Of a stretch of 64,000 nucleotides of DNA, positions 56,497 through 64,000 are shown one piece after another. Below the pieces are notes generated by a model. It was not told the origin of the DNA. It saw nothing but the letters and a program-made list of their open reading frames with translations, and made no database searches. Origin of the DNA: Hyphomicrobiaceae bacterium (GTDB lineage: Bacteria; Pseudomonadota; Alphaproteobacteria; Rhizobiales; Hyphomicrobiaceae). Numbering within the stretch: the first letter of the stretch is position 1; the number at the start of each line of letters is the position of its first letter. The stretch covers positions 124,001 through 188,000 of the forward strand of contig JAURWC010000074.1 of NCBI GenBank assembly GCA_030655135.1. The letters run 5' to 3'. A program made the position numbers and the translations under genes.

Positions 56497-58145
56497 GTTA
56501 CTACTCCATGCTTACTGCGGAATTGGCCACTAAATTTGTCGCCGAATAATCGGCTGAGCAGGCCGAGATGCCCCCAAATCGTTCTCACGACTTTCATTTT
56601 GGAAAATCCCAACACACGCGACTCGAGAACCGCAGGACATTCGACGATTCGCGCTCCCGCCTGATCGAGGCGGACTAATATCTCAGTTATTCCAAAATAT
56701 CCTTCATTTTCAATCTTGAGATTAACAACAGATGCCTTTCTATAAACCCTGACACAGGCGGTGTACGTGGCGATCTTATTCGTCAGCATGGTGCCGTACA
56801 AAATCGATACACCGCGTGAGAGAAAAACGCGCCAACGTGGTACATTCAGCACCTCGCCTTGCTTGTGATATGGAGACGCGGTGACCAAATCGACGCCGCA
56901 ACTCAGCATTGGTATCATTTTGAGAAGCGTCGCGGGGTCGTAGCTACAGTCGGCGTCGAGCACACACGCGATGTCCGTGTCCGCGTTACGAATGCCCGTA
57001 AGGGTGGCGGCGGCGACGCCACGGTTGCGATCATGCTGGACGACTTTGCACTCGGCCCGGTCGGCAAACATCGATTGCAGAATTTTGAAGGTGTTGTCCT
57101 GACTGCCATCGTCGACGAACACGAACGAGAATTTGAACTGCCCATCGGTAGCAGCGACAAATCGATCCAACGTATTGCTCAGGTATTTTAGCGTCGCCTC
57201 TTCGTTATAGCAGGGGACGACGATAGTGGCGGGCCGGCCCTCCGCCTTGACCACGCTTAACGCAACCGGAACTGAAGGCTCTTCCAAAGCCGCCAATTTT
57301 TCAGGTGCCAGATCCAGATATCGCTCAGGCGACGTGAACTCATACTTCGAGAGATACTTACGGATGCGGCTCGGCATCTCATCCAGATTGCGGTACTGAC
57401 GAAGCCATTCAAGACGCGAGACGCCGCTGATCCGCGGCTGATCCGGGTCGAGTTCCCAGACGTGAAAATAGAACACGAGCGGATGCTCGCTTCGTTTCGT
57501 CCAGCGATCGATCTCGCTTTCCGTGAAGGCGTCTGGCAACTGCCGGACATAATTGCCTCCCGAGATCGGCAGTGCGAGCGGACCGAGCTTCCACGATGAG
57601 ATCGGCAGCTCCCAGATTGTGCCATTCGGCCCTGTCTGCTGATGGACGCCGCGCAGCTCTGGGTTTGCACTGAACAGGCCGAGGGGCAGGAGGCTGGAGT
57701 CGTATTGGAAACCTTCTTGGGCCAAGACATCGAGCGCCCAAAGGTCCTTTTCGCCGAACCAACCGCGCGCCACACGATAGCCGACCACGGCGTCACCGCA
57801 GGCTTTTTCCAGGGCACGCCGCGAGCGAACGGCATCGGAGCGGAATTCCGAAAGGCTCATCTGAGACAGAGGCCTATGGAAGAAACCCTTCGAGCCTACA
57901 CTGTGGCCGCGACGAACGACTTCCCGAAGCAGGTCGGGCGCCTGATCGGCCAGCCAGCCGACTGTGAAGAAAACAGCCTTGTGATCGAACTCATCCAGAA
58001 GATCGAGAGCCGCAAGCGTGTTGCGCTCAACGCGCTTCTCAAAGCGCTGCCAAAAGCGCTGCGGGATTGCCGAGCTGAGAGGTCCAACTTGAAAATAATC
58101 TTCAATATTTATCGTCAGTAGATTCTGCTGGTTGAGCCGCGGCAC
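56493..58145 (-). CDS. fusion of a degenerate polysaccharide deacetylase (DUF3473-like) and a GT2 glycosyltransferase
   Basis: 550 residues from the GTG at 58145, preceded by GGGAG; a GTG at 58172 would add nine. The N-terminal half (about 10-290) resembles XrtA/PEP-CTERM-associated deacetylases, but NIEDYF (residues 13-18) replaces DxEDYF and GSKGFFHR (84-91) replaces the family's SHGxxxH, so one catalytic Asp and one metal His are changed. The C-terminal half (about 300-550) is an intact GT2 domain: TIVVPCYNEEATLKYLSNTL, FVFVDDGSQDNTFKIL, CVLDADCSYDP. It is probably a glycosyltransferase with a carbohydrate-binding or dead deacetylase domain. First gene of the leftward operon. Confidence 0.85.
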   Translation of the reverse strand: MPRLNQQNLLTINIEDYFQVGPLSSAIPQRFWQRFEKRVERNTLAALDLLDEFDHKAVFFTVGWLADQAPDLLREVVRRGHSVGSKGFFHRPLSQMSLSEFRSDAVRSRRALEKACGDAVVGYRVARGWFGEKDLWALDVLAQEGFQYDSSLLPLGLFSANPELRGVHQQTGPNGTIWELPISSWKLGPLALPISGGNYVRQLPDAFTESEIDRWTKRSEHPLVFYFHVWELDPDQPRISGVSRLEWLRQYRNLDEMPSRIRKYLSKYEFTSPERYLDLAPEKLAALEEPSVPVALSVVKAEGRPATIVVPCYNEEATLKYLSNTLDRFVAATDGQFKFSFVFVDDGSQDNTFKILQSMFADRAECKVVQHDRNRGVAAATLTGIRNADTDIACVLDADCSYDPATLLKMIPMLSCGVDLVTASPYHKQGEVLNVPRWRVFLSRGVSILYGTMLTNKIATYTACVRVYRKASVVNLKIENEGYFGITEILVRLDQAGARIVECPAVLESRVLGFSKMKVVRTIWGHLGLLSRLFGDKFSGQFRSKHGVVT

Positions 58146-58405
58146 CTCACGTGCTCCCTGGGTATGACGCACTTAACAAAATATTCCAGATCGGCGACAA
58201 GATCGACGTTAGCCTGATACATAATCGGCAATGGCCTAATAGATCGCAAACACACTCGACGCCCGCTGAACTGTGTAACATACACGCACGTTGATGGAAG
58301 TTGTAAAACTACAGATGGGTACCCCCTAATGGCAGCCTTAAGAACGTTATCCACTTTGCGACTAGCGGTAGCCTATCTAGACCCCGCCAAGCCGCGTCTG
58401 TCCAA

Positions 58406-59548
58406 ATGAAGGTCCTCGTCGTTTTCGGCACTCGGCCTGAAGCCATAAAGATGGCACCGATCATCAATGCCCTGCAACGCGAACCCTCTTTGCACGTCGA
58501 GGTCTGCGTAACCGCGCAGCATCGACAGATGCTTGATCAGGTTCTGTCGCTGTTCAATGTGCACCCCACGTACGATCTTAACGTCATGACCGACGCGCAA
58601 GGACTGACTGCGATCACCTGCTCTATTCTGCAAAAAATGGAGCAAGCGCTCACACAGAGCAAGCCAGATTTGGTGCTCGTCCATGGTGATACCACCACGA
58701 CTCTTGCTGCGACACTTGCATGCTACTACCAGAAAATTCCGGTGGCTCACGTCGAAGCCGGTCTTCGCTCCGGCAATCCACTTCAACCATGGCCCGAGGA
58801 AGGTAATCGCAGGGTCACCGACAGCATTGCGACACTATTTTTTGCGCCCACGGCTGCCTCGCGCGCCCATCTCCTCGCAGAGAATGTCTCGGCAAGTTCC
58901 ATCTACGTCACGGGAAACACCGTGATCGATGCCCTTCTTTCCATCTGCGAAACCATCGACCGCGATCCCGAACTCCAACTCAGTCTAGCTCGCAACTTTT
59001 CCTTCTTGGCCCCTGATCGCCGGCTGATCCTGGTCACCGGCCACAGGCGCGAAAATTTCGGTGAGCCCTTCCGCGATCTATGCAGGGCCATAGCGGAATT
59101 GAGCGCCCGGCCTGACGTGCAGGTTGTTTATCCCGTGCACCTCAACCCGAACGTCCAGGAACCGGTTCGCAACATTCTTGGCAATTCGGAGAACGTGCAT
59201 CTGATCGAGCCCCAAGAGTATGCGGCGTTTGTATATCTAATGCAGCAGTGTCATCTGATCCTGACCGACAGTGGTGGTATCCAGGAGGAGGCACCTTCGC
59301 TTGGCAAACCCGTTTTTGTAATGCGTAATGTTACGGAACGTCCGGAAGCCGTCTCTGCGGGCACAGTTCGCCTCGTCGGCACCGATCAACAAAAGATCGT
59401 CACGGCGATTTCGCAGCTGCTGGACGACCCTGCGCTATATGCTGAGATGAGCCGCGCTCATAATCCCTACGGCGACGGCAAGGCATCCGAACGCATTGCT
59501 TCGCTCATCGCCGGCCGGCCGATCGACCAGTGGGCGATCGGGGCATGA
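58406..59548 (+). CDS. wecB: UDP-N-acetylglucosamine 2-epimerase
   Basis: 380 residues: [20 protein letters not shown] at the start, [63 protein letters not shown] and [20 protein letters not shown], all typical of WecB/MnaA. It interconverts UDP-GlcNAc and UDP-ManNAc. Beside the WbpB/D/E-like genes it might instead act as WbpI on a diacetamido uronate, but its length and motifs favour WecB. Divergent from the leftward operon across about 260 bp. Confidence 0.93.
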   Translation: MKVLVVFGTRPEAIKMAPIINALQREPSLHVEVCVTAQHRQMLDQVLSLFNVHPTYDLNVMTDAQGLTAITCSILQKMEQALTQSKPDLVLVHGDTTTTLAATLACYYQKIPVAHVEAGLRSGNPLQPWPEEGNRRVTDSIATLFFAPTAASRAHLLAENVSASSIYVTGNTVIDALLSICETIDRDPELQLSLARNFSFLAPDRRLILVTGHRRENFGEPFRDLCRAIAELSARPDVQVVYPVHLNPNVQEPVRNILGNSENVHLIEPQEYAAFVYLMQQCHLILTDSGGIQEEAPSLGKPVFVMRNVTERPEAVSAGTVRLVGTDQQKIVTAISQLLDDPALYAEMSRAHNPYGDGKASERIASLIAGRPIDQWAIGA

Positions 59549-59651
59549 GCCCACACGTGTCACCTGGCTGGCTGGATCGAGATTGAGGCGCTGATCTGCG
59601 CCGGCCGCACGGTGCTGCACGCTTTGATAGAGCCGACGGCGATGCCGTTCG

Positions 59652-60017
59652 TTACGCCGACTGCGAAACCATCAAGACGCCACCGATAATAAATAGGAGC
59701 CCGACAGCCGAGATCGGCTTCAATTGCTCGCCTAGGATCAAGATGCCGGCTAGGACGACACCAACGATACCAAGGCTCACCACCAAGGGATATGCGACGC
59801 TGATGGCGACCGTACGCAGAAGGATGAGATACCCAGCGATAAAGGTAAGCCCCCCGACTAGTCCCATCCACGCGTAGGGGTTCAAGGATAGCTCGAGAGC
59901 ATTCTGCCAGGTAAGGTCGAGACTGGCGTGCTGTGACAGCTGCCGAAATCCAAGGCTGGATGCCACATTCCCAATGAGACAGAGTAATAGCGCAAACCAA
60001 ACCATGGGACTGAACAC
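59652..60017 (-). CDS. small EamA/SMR-type membrane transporter
   Basis: 121 residues from a GTG at 60017 with GGGAGGA upstream; an ATG at 60005 lacks a ribosome site. Four hydrophobic segments at about 4-20, 50-68, 72-92 and 98-118, the last ending GLLFIIGGVLMVSQS. Half-sized drug/metabolite transporter fold, like EmrE or the ArnE/ArnF flippase subunits. Near polysaccharide genes it might move a lipid-linked sugar, but this is only contextual. Confidence 0.75.
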   Translation of the reverse strand: MFSPMVWFALLLCLIGNVASSLGFRQLSQHASLDLTWQNALELSLNPYAWMGLVGGLTFIAGYLILLRTVAISVAYPLVVSLGIVGVVLAGILILGEQLKPISAVGLLFIIGGVLMVSQSA

Positions 60018-60183
60018 TACGCACTTCCTCCCAAATCCGCACGTCTCTGCGGCGCGTTTTTGACTGTCGATATACAGCGGTCTTCAGCCACCGCCAGACC
60101 GCGAATTCTACCCGGCCGCACGTAAAGGACTAGCCTCCACCGTACTGATCGGAACGCTGCTTTACAGTATTAAAGCCGGAGTT

Positions 60184-61065
60184 TCAGCTGGCCTTACGGT
60201 AAAGCGACCAAGCCACGTCCCAAGCCGGATACGGAACCTTAAGCCCCCCGGGCACCAGCTTCGTCATGGCCGCAAGGATCGAACCACCAACGACCCCGCG
60301 CGATTTGTACGCGAGCAGCGATTTGAGGTGCTCGCCGGAGATGTATTTCTTCGGCTTCCCGGCATCGACGCGCACAAGGCCGAACTGCGCCATCAACAGG
60401 TCGAGGTCGGACGGCCCAAACCAGTGAAGCACGCTCGGTGGGGAGTATTCGTGCCAGTGCTCTCCCAAGAGACGCGCCGGCAGGCTATCGCGGTTCCAAT
60501 ACTCAATCAGACAAAGCCCGCCGGGTTTGACATGGCTTGCGCCAGCGCCGATTGCCTGACGCAGATTCCAGAAATGGCCGACGACCTGAATCAAGCTGAC
60601 GAGGTCGAACTGCTCCGAACTCTCGTAACTCTCCAGCGTGCCGACCACAGCGTTCAGCTTGAGGACGTCGCGAGCGTGCTGCACCATTCTGGGATTGGGG
60701 TCGAGACCGACTCCCGTCCAGCCGGCGTCAGCGAGGCCCTGGAGGACGAAGCCGGCGGCACAGCCCACGTCCAGGCAACTCCCGGGGGCGCCATGCCTCG
60801 CCAGCACAGAAGCATAGGCACGGCCATGGTCGCGCACGAGGTCGCCTTGCGATAGGTAGTTTGGGTAGCCGGCACCCCCGCCGAAGAAGTACTCATCGCC
60901 GTACGTGGTGTTGGCATGTTCCTCGGCGCGCAGGCCGTCCACAGCGGCGTGGCCGCAACGCGTACATTTGTCGATCGGGTAGTTATACTTCATGAACAGT
61001 TGGGCCGTCGGCGCGGAACATACGACGCACCCCAGGGAGTGTTGCAGCATCTTGATTTCTCTCAT
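60184..61065 (-). CDS. SAM-dependent methyltransferase with N-terminal Cys4 motif
   Basis: 293 residues from the ATG at 61065; the ATG at 61050 is possible, and a TTG lies at 61071. An N-terminal CVVC / CTRCGH pair (residues about 13-40) suggests a zinc knuckle. The class I methyltransferase core follows: SCLDVGCAAGFVLQGLADAG (motif I), VGLDPNPRMVQHARDV and FDLVSLIQVVGHFWNL. The layout resembles Methyltransf_11/C-methyltransferases acting on sugars, with GLCLIEYWNRDSLPARL. It may methylate a sugar of the polymer. Single gene, leftward. Confidence 0.82.
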   Translation of the reverse strand: MREIKMLQHSLGCVVCSAPTAQLFMKYNYPIDKCTRCGHAAVDGLRAEEHANTTYGDEYFFGGGAGYPNYLSQGDLVRDHGRAYASVLARHGAPGSCLDVGCAAGFVLQGLADAGWTGVGLDPNPRMVQHARDVLKLNAVVGTLESYESSEQFDLVSLIQVVGHFWNLRQAIGAGASHVKPGGLCLIEYWNRDSLPARLLGEHWHEYSPPSVLHWFGPSDLDLLMAQFGLVRVDAGKPKKYISGEHLKSLLAYKSRGVVGGSILAAMTKLVPGGLKVPYPAWDVAWSLYRKAS

Positions 61066-61345
61066 TTGCAACGAAGGCTGACGTCTGTGCCCACCAACCG
61101 TCCTGGCGCGTCCGCTTCCGCTCTGAGTGCAGCGCTTGGAAACTAGAGACGGTCGCTGAACGTTGAGTTAAAGGAGCTCCAGGCTACAGGGCGGCCCCGC
61201 CCGGCATCGCATATTGCCGGCTGGATTATGCTGTTCGAGATTGTGCTTTGCTGCATGAGATCGGGGGAACAATCCATGTCTGTGCTTCGCCATAGTTAAT
61301 GATTTGCGCCGAATGTCTGCCGGCACCGGCCGCCCCGAGGAAACG

Positions 61346-62014
61346 ATGACCGACCTCCCGCACGTCTCATTGGCCGCATTGGAAGCGGGGCTGGTCAACC
61401 GTGATACCGAAAACAAACGGAAACCCAATGTTCTGTTGCTTTACGGGTCCTTGCGCGGAGGATCTCGCAGCCGCATGCTGACGCTGGAAGCCGCCCGGCT
61501 ATTACGCGCCATGGGCGCGGCGACCGAAGTGTTTGATCCGAGCGATTTGCCCCACGCCAACCCAGAGTTTGCGGGCGATCCACGGGTTAGAGAATTGCGC
61601 GAATTGTGCAATTGGTCGGACGCCCAGGTTTGGTGCAGCCCGGAACTTCATGGTTCGATCACTGGAATCATGAAATCCCAGTTGGATTGGCTGCCCCTCG
61701 AACTGGGTTCGCAACGGCCGACTGCGGGACGCACGCTGGCCGTGATGCAGCTTTGCGGTGGGGATCAATCCTATAACGCCGTCAATCAACTGCGCCTGCT
61801 TGGACGCTGGATGCATATGATTGTCATCCCCAGCCAGCTGTGCGTCCCGCGGTGCGATAAACAGTTCGATGCCGAAGGGCGGATGCTGCTTTCGCGCTAC
61901 TACGACCGCCTCGTCGACGTTCTGGAGGAGTTGGTTAAATTCACTCTTCTACTGCGCGATCAGCGCTCCCATCTGGCTGACCGTTACAGCGACCGCATCC
62001 GCCGGCACGACTGA
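61346..62014 (+). CDS. arsH: ArsH-type NADPH-dependent FMN reductase
   Basis: 222 residues from the ATG at 61346, preceded by GAGGAAA; the frame extends to 61304. Flavodoxin-like: NVLLLYGSLRGGSRSRMLTLE (FMN loop), EVFDPSDLPHANPEF, VWCSPELHGSITGIMKSQLD and LQLCGGDQSYNAVNQLRLLG-like segments typical of ArsH. ArsH oxidises trivalent organoarsenicals or handles other redox stress. No arsR, arsB or arsC gene is nearby, so it is not embedded in an ars operon here. Confidence 0.85.
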   Translation: MTDLPHVSLAALEAGLVNRDTENKRKPNVLLLYGSLRGGSRSRMLTLEAARLLRAMGAATEVFDPSDLPHANPEFAGDPRVRELRELCNWSDAQVWCSPELHGSITGIMKSQLDWLPLELGSQRPTAGRTLAVMQLCGGDQSYNAVNQLRLLGRWMHMIVIPSQLCVPRCDKQFDAEGRMLLSRYYDRLVDVLEELVKFTLLLRDQRSHLADRYSDRIRRHD

Positions 62015-62228
62015 AATCCTGCTCTAACTTTGGGTGGCCTAAGCCATCTTAAAGGCCGTACGCAAGCCAACGGCGAACTGCGAGTTGGCCCGCAACGACT
62101 AAACGTCATATAAATGACGTCTGCACCTTTGTTCCATCCTCGCATTGTTATGGACTTTTCACATGCTTCAGATGATGTTCGCGACGTAGTGCCCTGCTCC
62201 GGCGGCTGGGCCAGAAACTCATGGAGAG

Positions 62229-63716
62229 ATGGCTATTCTCGGCACCACCCGTCAGAAGGTCGTGGGCCTGCTTGCGGCGGGTTTCGCTGTGCTCATCGCC
62301 AACGCAATGTTTTCGCTTTGGGTCGGCTCGCGATCGTCGAGTTTTACGAGCCACACTGTCATTGACCAGGCACTTAAAACCAGCCTTGCCGGGCTTTTGA
62401 GTGCCGCCCAGGATGCTGAAACGGGCCAGCGTGGTTTTCTGATAACGGGCGACGAGCAGTATCTTGAACCCTATCAGGCTGCTTTGACCGACATGCCAAA
62501 GTACCTCGGCCAACTCGAGAGCATGTCAGCACAGAACGAGCATTTGCGAACCCGGCTGCCGCGCCTGCGCGAAGTCGCCGATCGCAGGATGAGCCTGGTG
62601 ACGAATTCCGTCGCCTTCGTCCGCGCTGGTAATCGCGATAAGGCCCTGACGCAGCTCAACAGCGGTCTGGGCAAGACGACGATGGACGAATTGCGCGCCA
62701 TCACCGCTGAATTGACCGCACTACAGGACGCGATGATCAGCCAAGGACTGGCCAACCTGAACCGATCCGAGTCTTGGGCGCGGTTCATCAACCTGGCGAC
62801 CCTGGCATTGATCGTGGCGCTTGCTGCGACGACAGGTGGCATCGTGTTGCGGTTCGTTCGTGAACTCGAGGAGGCGCAGGGCGAGCTGCAGACAGTCAAC
62901 GCCGGTCTGGAGCGGATCGTAGATGAACGCACGGCCGACATCGTGCGCGCCAATGAGGAAATTCAGCGCTTCGCCTACATCGTCAGCCACGATTTGCGCG
63001 CACCTCTGGTCAATATCATGGGATTTACGAGCGAGTTGGAGGCGATCGGAAAGATGGTCGGCCGCCAGTACGAAACGCTGGCGCAGCGTGCGCCCGATCT
63101 CGTGCTGCCCGAAACGCCAGAAGCCGTGCGCGACGACTTGCCTGAGGCCATCGGCTTCATCCGCACATCGACCGCTAAGATGGACCGGCTGATCAACGCC
63201 ATCCTCGGCCTGTCGCGCGAGGGCCGGCGCGTTTTGACCGCGGCGAACGTCGATATGTCGGCGCTGGTATCGGGCATCGCCGATAGCATGAGGCATCAGA
63301 TCGATGCAGCGGGCGGCACGATCACGGTCGGCAAACTGCCGGCCATGATTACCGACAAGCTGGCGATCGAACAGATCTTCAGCAACTTGATCGAAAACGC
63401 CTCGAAATATACCGACCCGGGGCGAGCACCCCACATTAAGGTCGAAGGCCACAGCGAAGGCATCCAGGTGTTCTACTCAATCGCCGACAACGGCCGGGGG
63501 ATCGACGAAAAGGACATGGAACGCGTGTTCGAGCTTTTCCGGCGCGCCGGCAAGCAAGATCAACCGGGAGAGGGGCTCGGCCTGGCGTTCGTTCGCGCCG
63601 CCGTGCGCCGCCTCGGTGGTACGATCTCGGTTAAATCCGAACTTGGCAAGGGCACGACCTTCACGCTCAGATTTGCCAGCAAACTGCAGCTAAGCCGGAG
63701 CAAGACCAATGGCTGA
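62229..63716 (+). CDS. CHASE3-domain sensor histidine kinase
   Basis: 495 residues. Membrane helices at about 10-30 and 190-212 enclose a CHASE3 extracellular domain with the AAQDAETGQRGFLITGDEQY signature. A coiled-coil linker leads to a His-kinase dimerisation domain FAYIVSHDLRAPLVNIMGF with phospho-His at about 254 and an extra insertion, then HATPase: IEQIFSNLIENASKYTD (N box), SIADNGRGIDEKDM (G1) and GEGLGLAFVRAAVRRLGG (G2). Its end overlaps the receiver gene by 8 bp (ATGGCTGA), forming a two-component unit with it. Stimulus unknown. Confidence 0.92.
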   Translation: MAILGTTRQKVVGLLAAGFAVLIANAMFSLWVGSRSSSFTSHTVIDQALKTSLAGLLSAAQDAETGQRGFLITGDEQYLEPYQAALTDMPKYLGQLESMSAQNEHLRTRLPRLREVADRRMSLVTNSVAFVRAGNRDKALTQLNSGLGKTTMDELRAITAELTALQDAMISQGLANLNRSESWARFINLATLALIVALAATTGGIVLRFVRELEEAQGELQTVNAGLERIVDERTADIVRANEEIQRFAYIVSHDLRAPLVNIMGFTSELEAIGKMVGRQYETLAQRAPDLVLPETPEAVRDDLPEAIGFIRTSTAKMDRLINAILGLSREGRRVLTAANVDMSALVSGIADSMRHQIDAAGGTITVGKLPAMITDKLAIEQIFSNLIENASKYTDPGRAPHIKVEGHSEGIQVFYSIADNGRGIDEKDMERVFELFRRAGKQDQPGEGLGLAFVRAAVRRLGGTISVKSELGKGTTFTLRFASKLQLSRSKTNG

Positions 63717-64000
63717 ACCAGTTACAATCATCATGATCGAGGACGACACCGGGCATGCCCGGCTGATCGAGAAGAACATCCGCCGCGCCGGCGTCACTAA
63801 CGAGATCAAGCATTTCGACTATGGCGGCGCCGCCATGGAGTTTCTGGTCGGCAATAAGGCGCACGCCACGCCGCTGCTGATCCTTCTCGATCTCAACCTG
63901 CCGGACATGAGCGGCACGGATATCCTGGAGAAGATCAAAGCGGACGACAGGCTGCACCGGGCGCCCGTCATCGTGCTGACGACAACCGACGACAAGGTTG
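63709..64000 (+). CDS. CheY-like response regulator receiver (3' truncated by window)
   Basis: 97 codons in the window, cut at base 64000. Receiver domain: VTIIMIEDDTGHARLIEKNI with acidic pair at 11-13, phospho-acceptor Asp61 in LLILLDLNLPDMSGTDIL, and switch Thr near residue 91 in VIVLTTTDD. The pattern matches single-domain Rcp1-like regulators paired with cytosolic-type kinases. Overlaps the kinase gene by 8 bp. Whether an output domain follows cannot be seen. Confidence 0.88.
   Translation, partial: MAEPVTIIMIEDDTGHARLIEKNIRRAGVTNEIKHFDYGGAAMEFLVGNKAHATPLLILLDLNLPDMSGTDILEKIKADDRLHRAPVIVLTTTDDKV

Noticed and set aside
61200-61345. Short ORFs upstream of arsH
   Set aside because: Under 25 codons and without ribosome sites.

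Overview
The window is GC-rich DNA that looks like the chromosome of an alphaproteobacterium, probably Hyphomicrobiales/Rhizobiales-like. Reasons: a complete-looking aerobic (cobalt-late) cobalamin pathway of the cobGHIJKLM type with bluB, cobW, cbtAB and a cobaltochelatase cobN; an ExoF/GumB-like export protein; tightly packed genes with ATGA overlaps. No rRNA, tRNA, CRISPR array or intact transposase was recognised. Species is not resolved.

Layout. (1) 1-4.3 kb: two tandem paralogous exported repeat-domain proteins (first one cut by the window edge), a membrane-anchored TPR-like protein, cystathionine beta-lyase and a GAF-PAS sensor without an output domain. (2) 4.3-26 kb: cobalamin supercluster. 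The leftward cobL-cobE-cobM-cobA-cobB-bluB genes are joined by ATGA or longer overlaps. cobK starts head-to-head with cobL. A long leftward group (cbtB, cbtA, cobW, cobN, cobG, cobH, cobI, cobJ) lies downstream of a well-formed B12 riboswitch. cobU/P-cobO-cobQ run rightward, and cobD (cbiB) and cobC follow. Not seen here: cobF, cobS/cobT of the chelatase, cobV, the NaMN:DMB phosphoribosyltransferase and the aminopropanol-phosphate branch. (3) 26-60 kb: a large Wzy-dependent exopolysaccharide cluster with an initiating sugar-phosphate transferase, several glycosyltransferases, Wzx flippase, Wzy polymerase/ligase, two divergent BY-kinase/Wzz-like proteins, an ExoF-like outer-membrane export protein, an O-acyltransferase, a Tat-exported Asp-box glycanase-like protein, and a six-gene leftward operon for a diacetamido-sugar (aminotransferase, dehydrogenase, acetyltransferase) with deacetylases. 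UDP-GlcNAc 2-epimerase is divergent from it. (4) 60-64 kb: a methyltransferase, ArsH-type flavin reductase and a CHASE3 histidine kinase overlapping a CheY-like receiver cut by the window end.

The most unusual signal is in the cobalamin operons. A palindromic repeat (26 bp, core GGGTCAGACCCATGGG) occurs five times, always in the same orientation and codon phase, reading Gly-Gln-Thr-His-Gly-Ser-Asp-Pro. Paired copies bracket about 100 extra codons inside cobG and again inside cobN. A solo copy forms the C-terminus of CobE. The bracketed segments also hold a second hairpin repeat in inverted pairs. Relatives of that second repeat sit in a 377-bp insertion at the cobN/cobG junction, which is flanked by an exact 12-bp direct repeat. 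The insertion keeps ATGA start/stop overlaps on both sides by creating a bridging ORF. I interpret this as an in-frame, coding-compatible mobile or repeat element family, analogous in behaviour to Rickettsia palindromic elements but not recognised by me as a named family.
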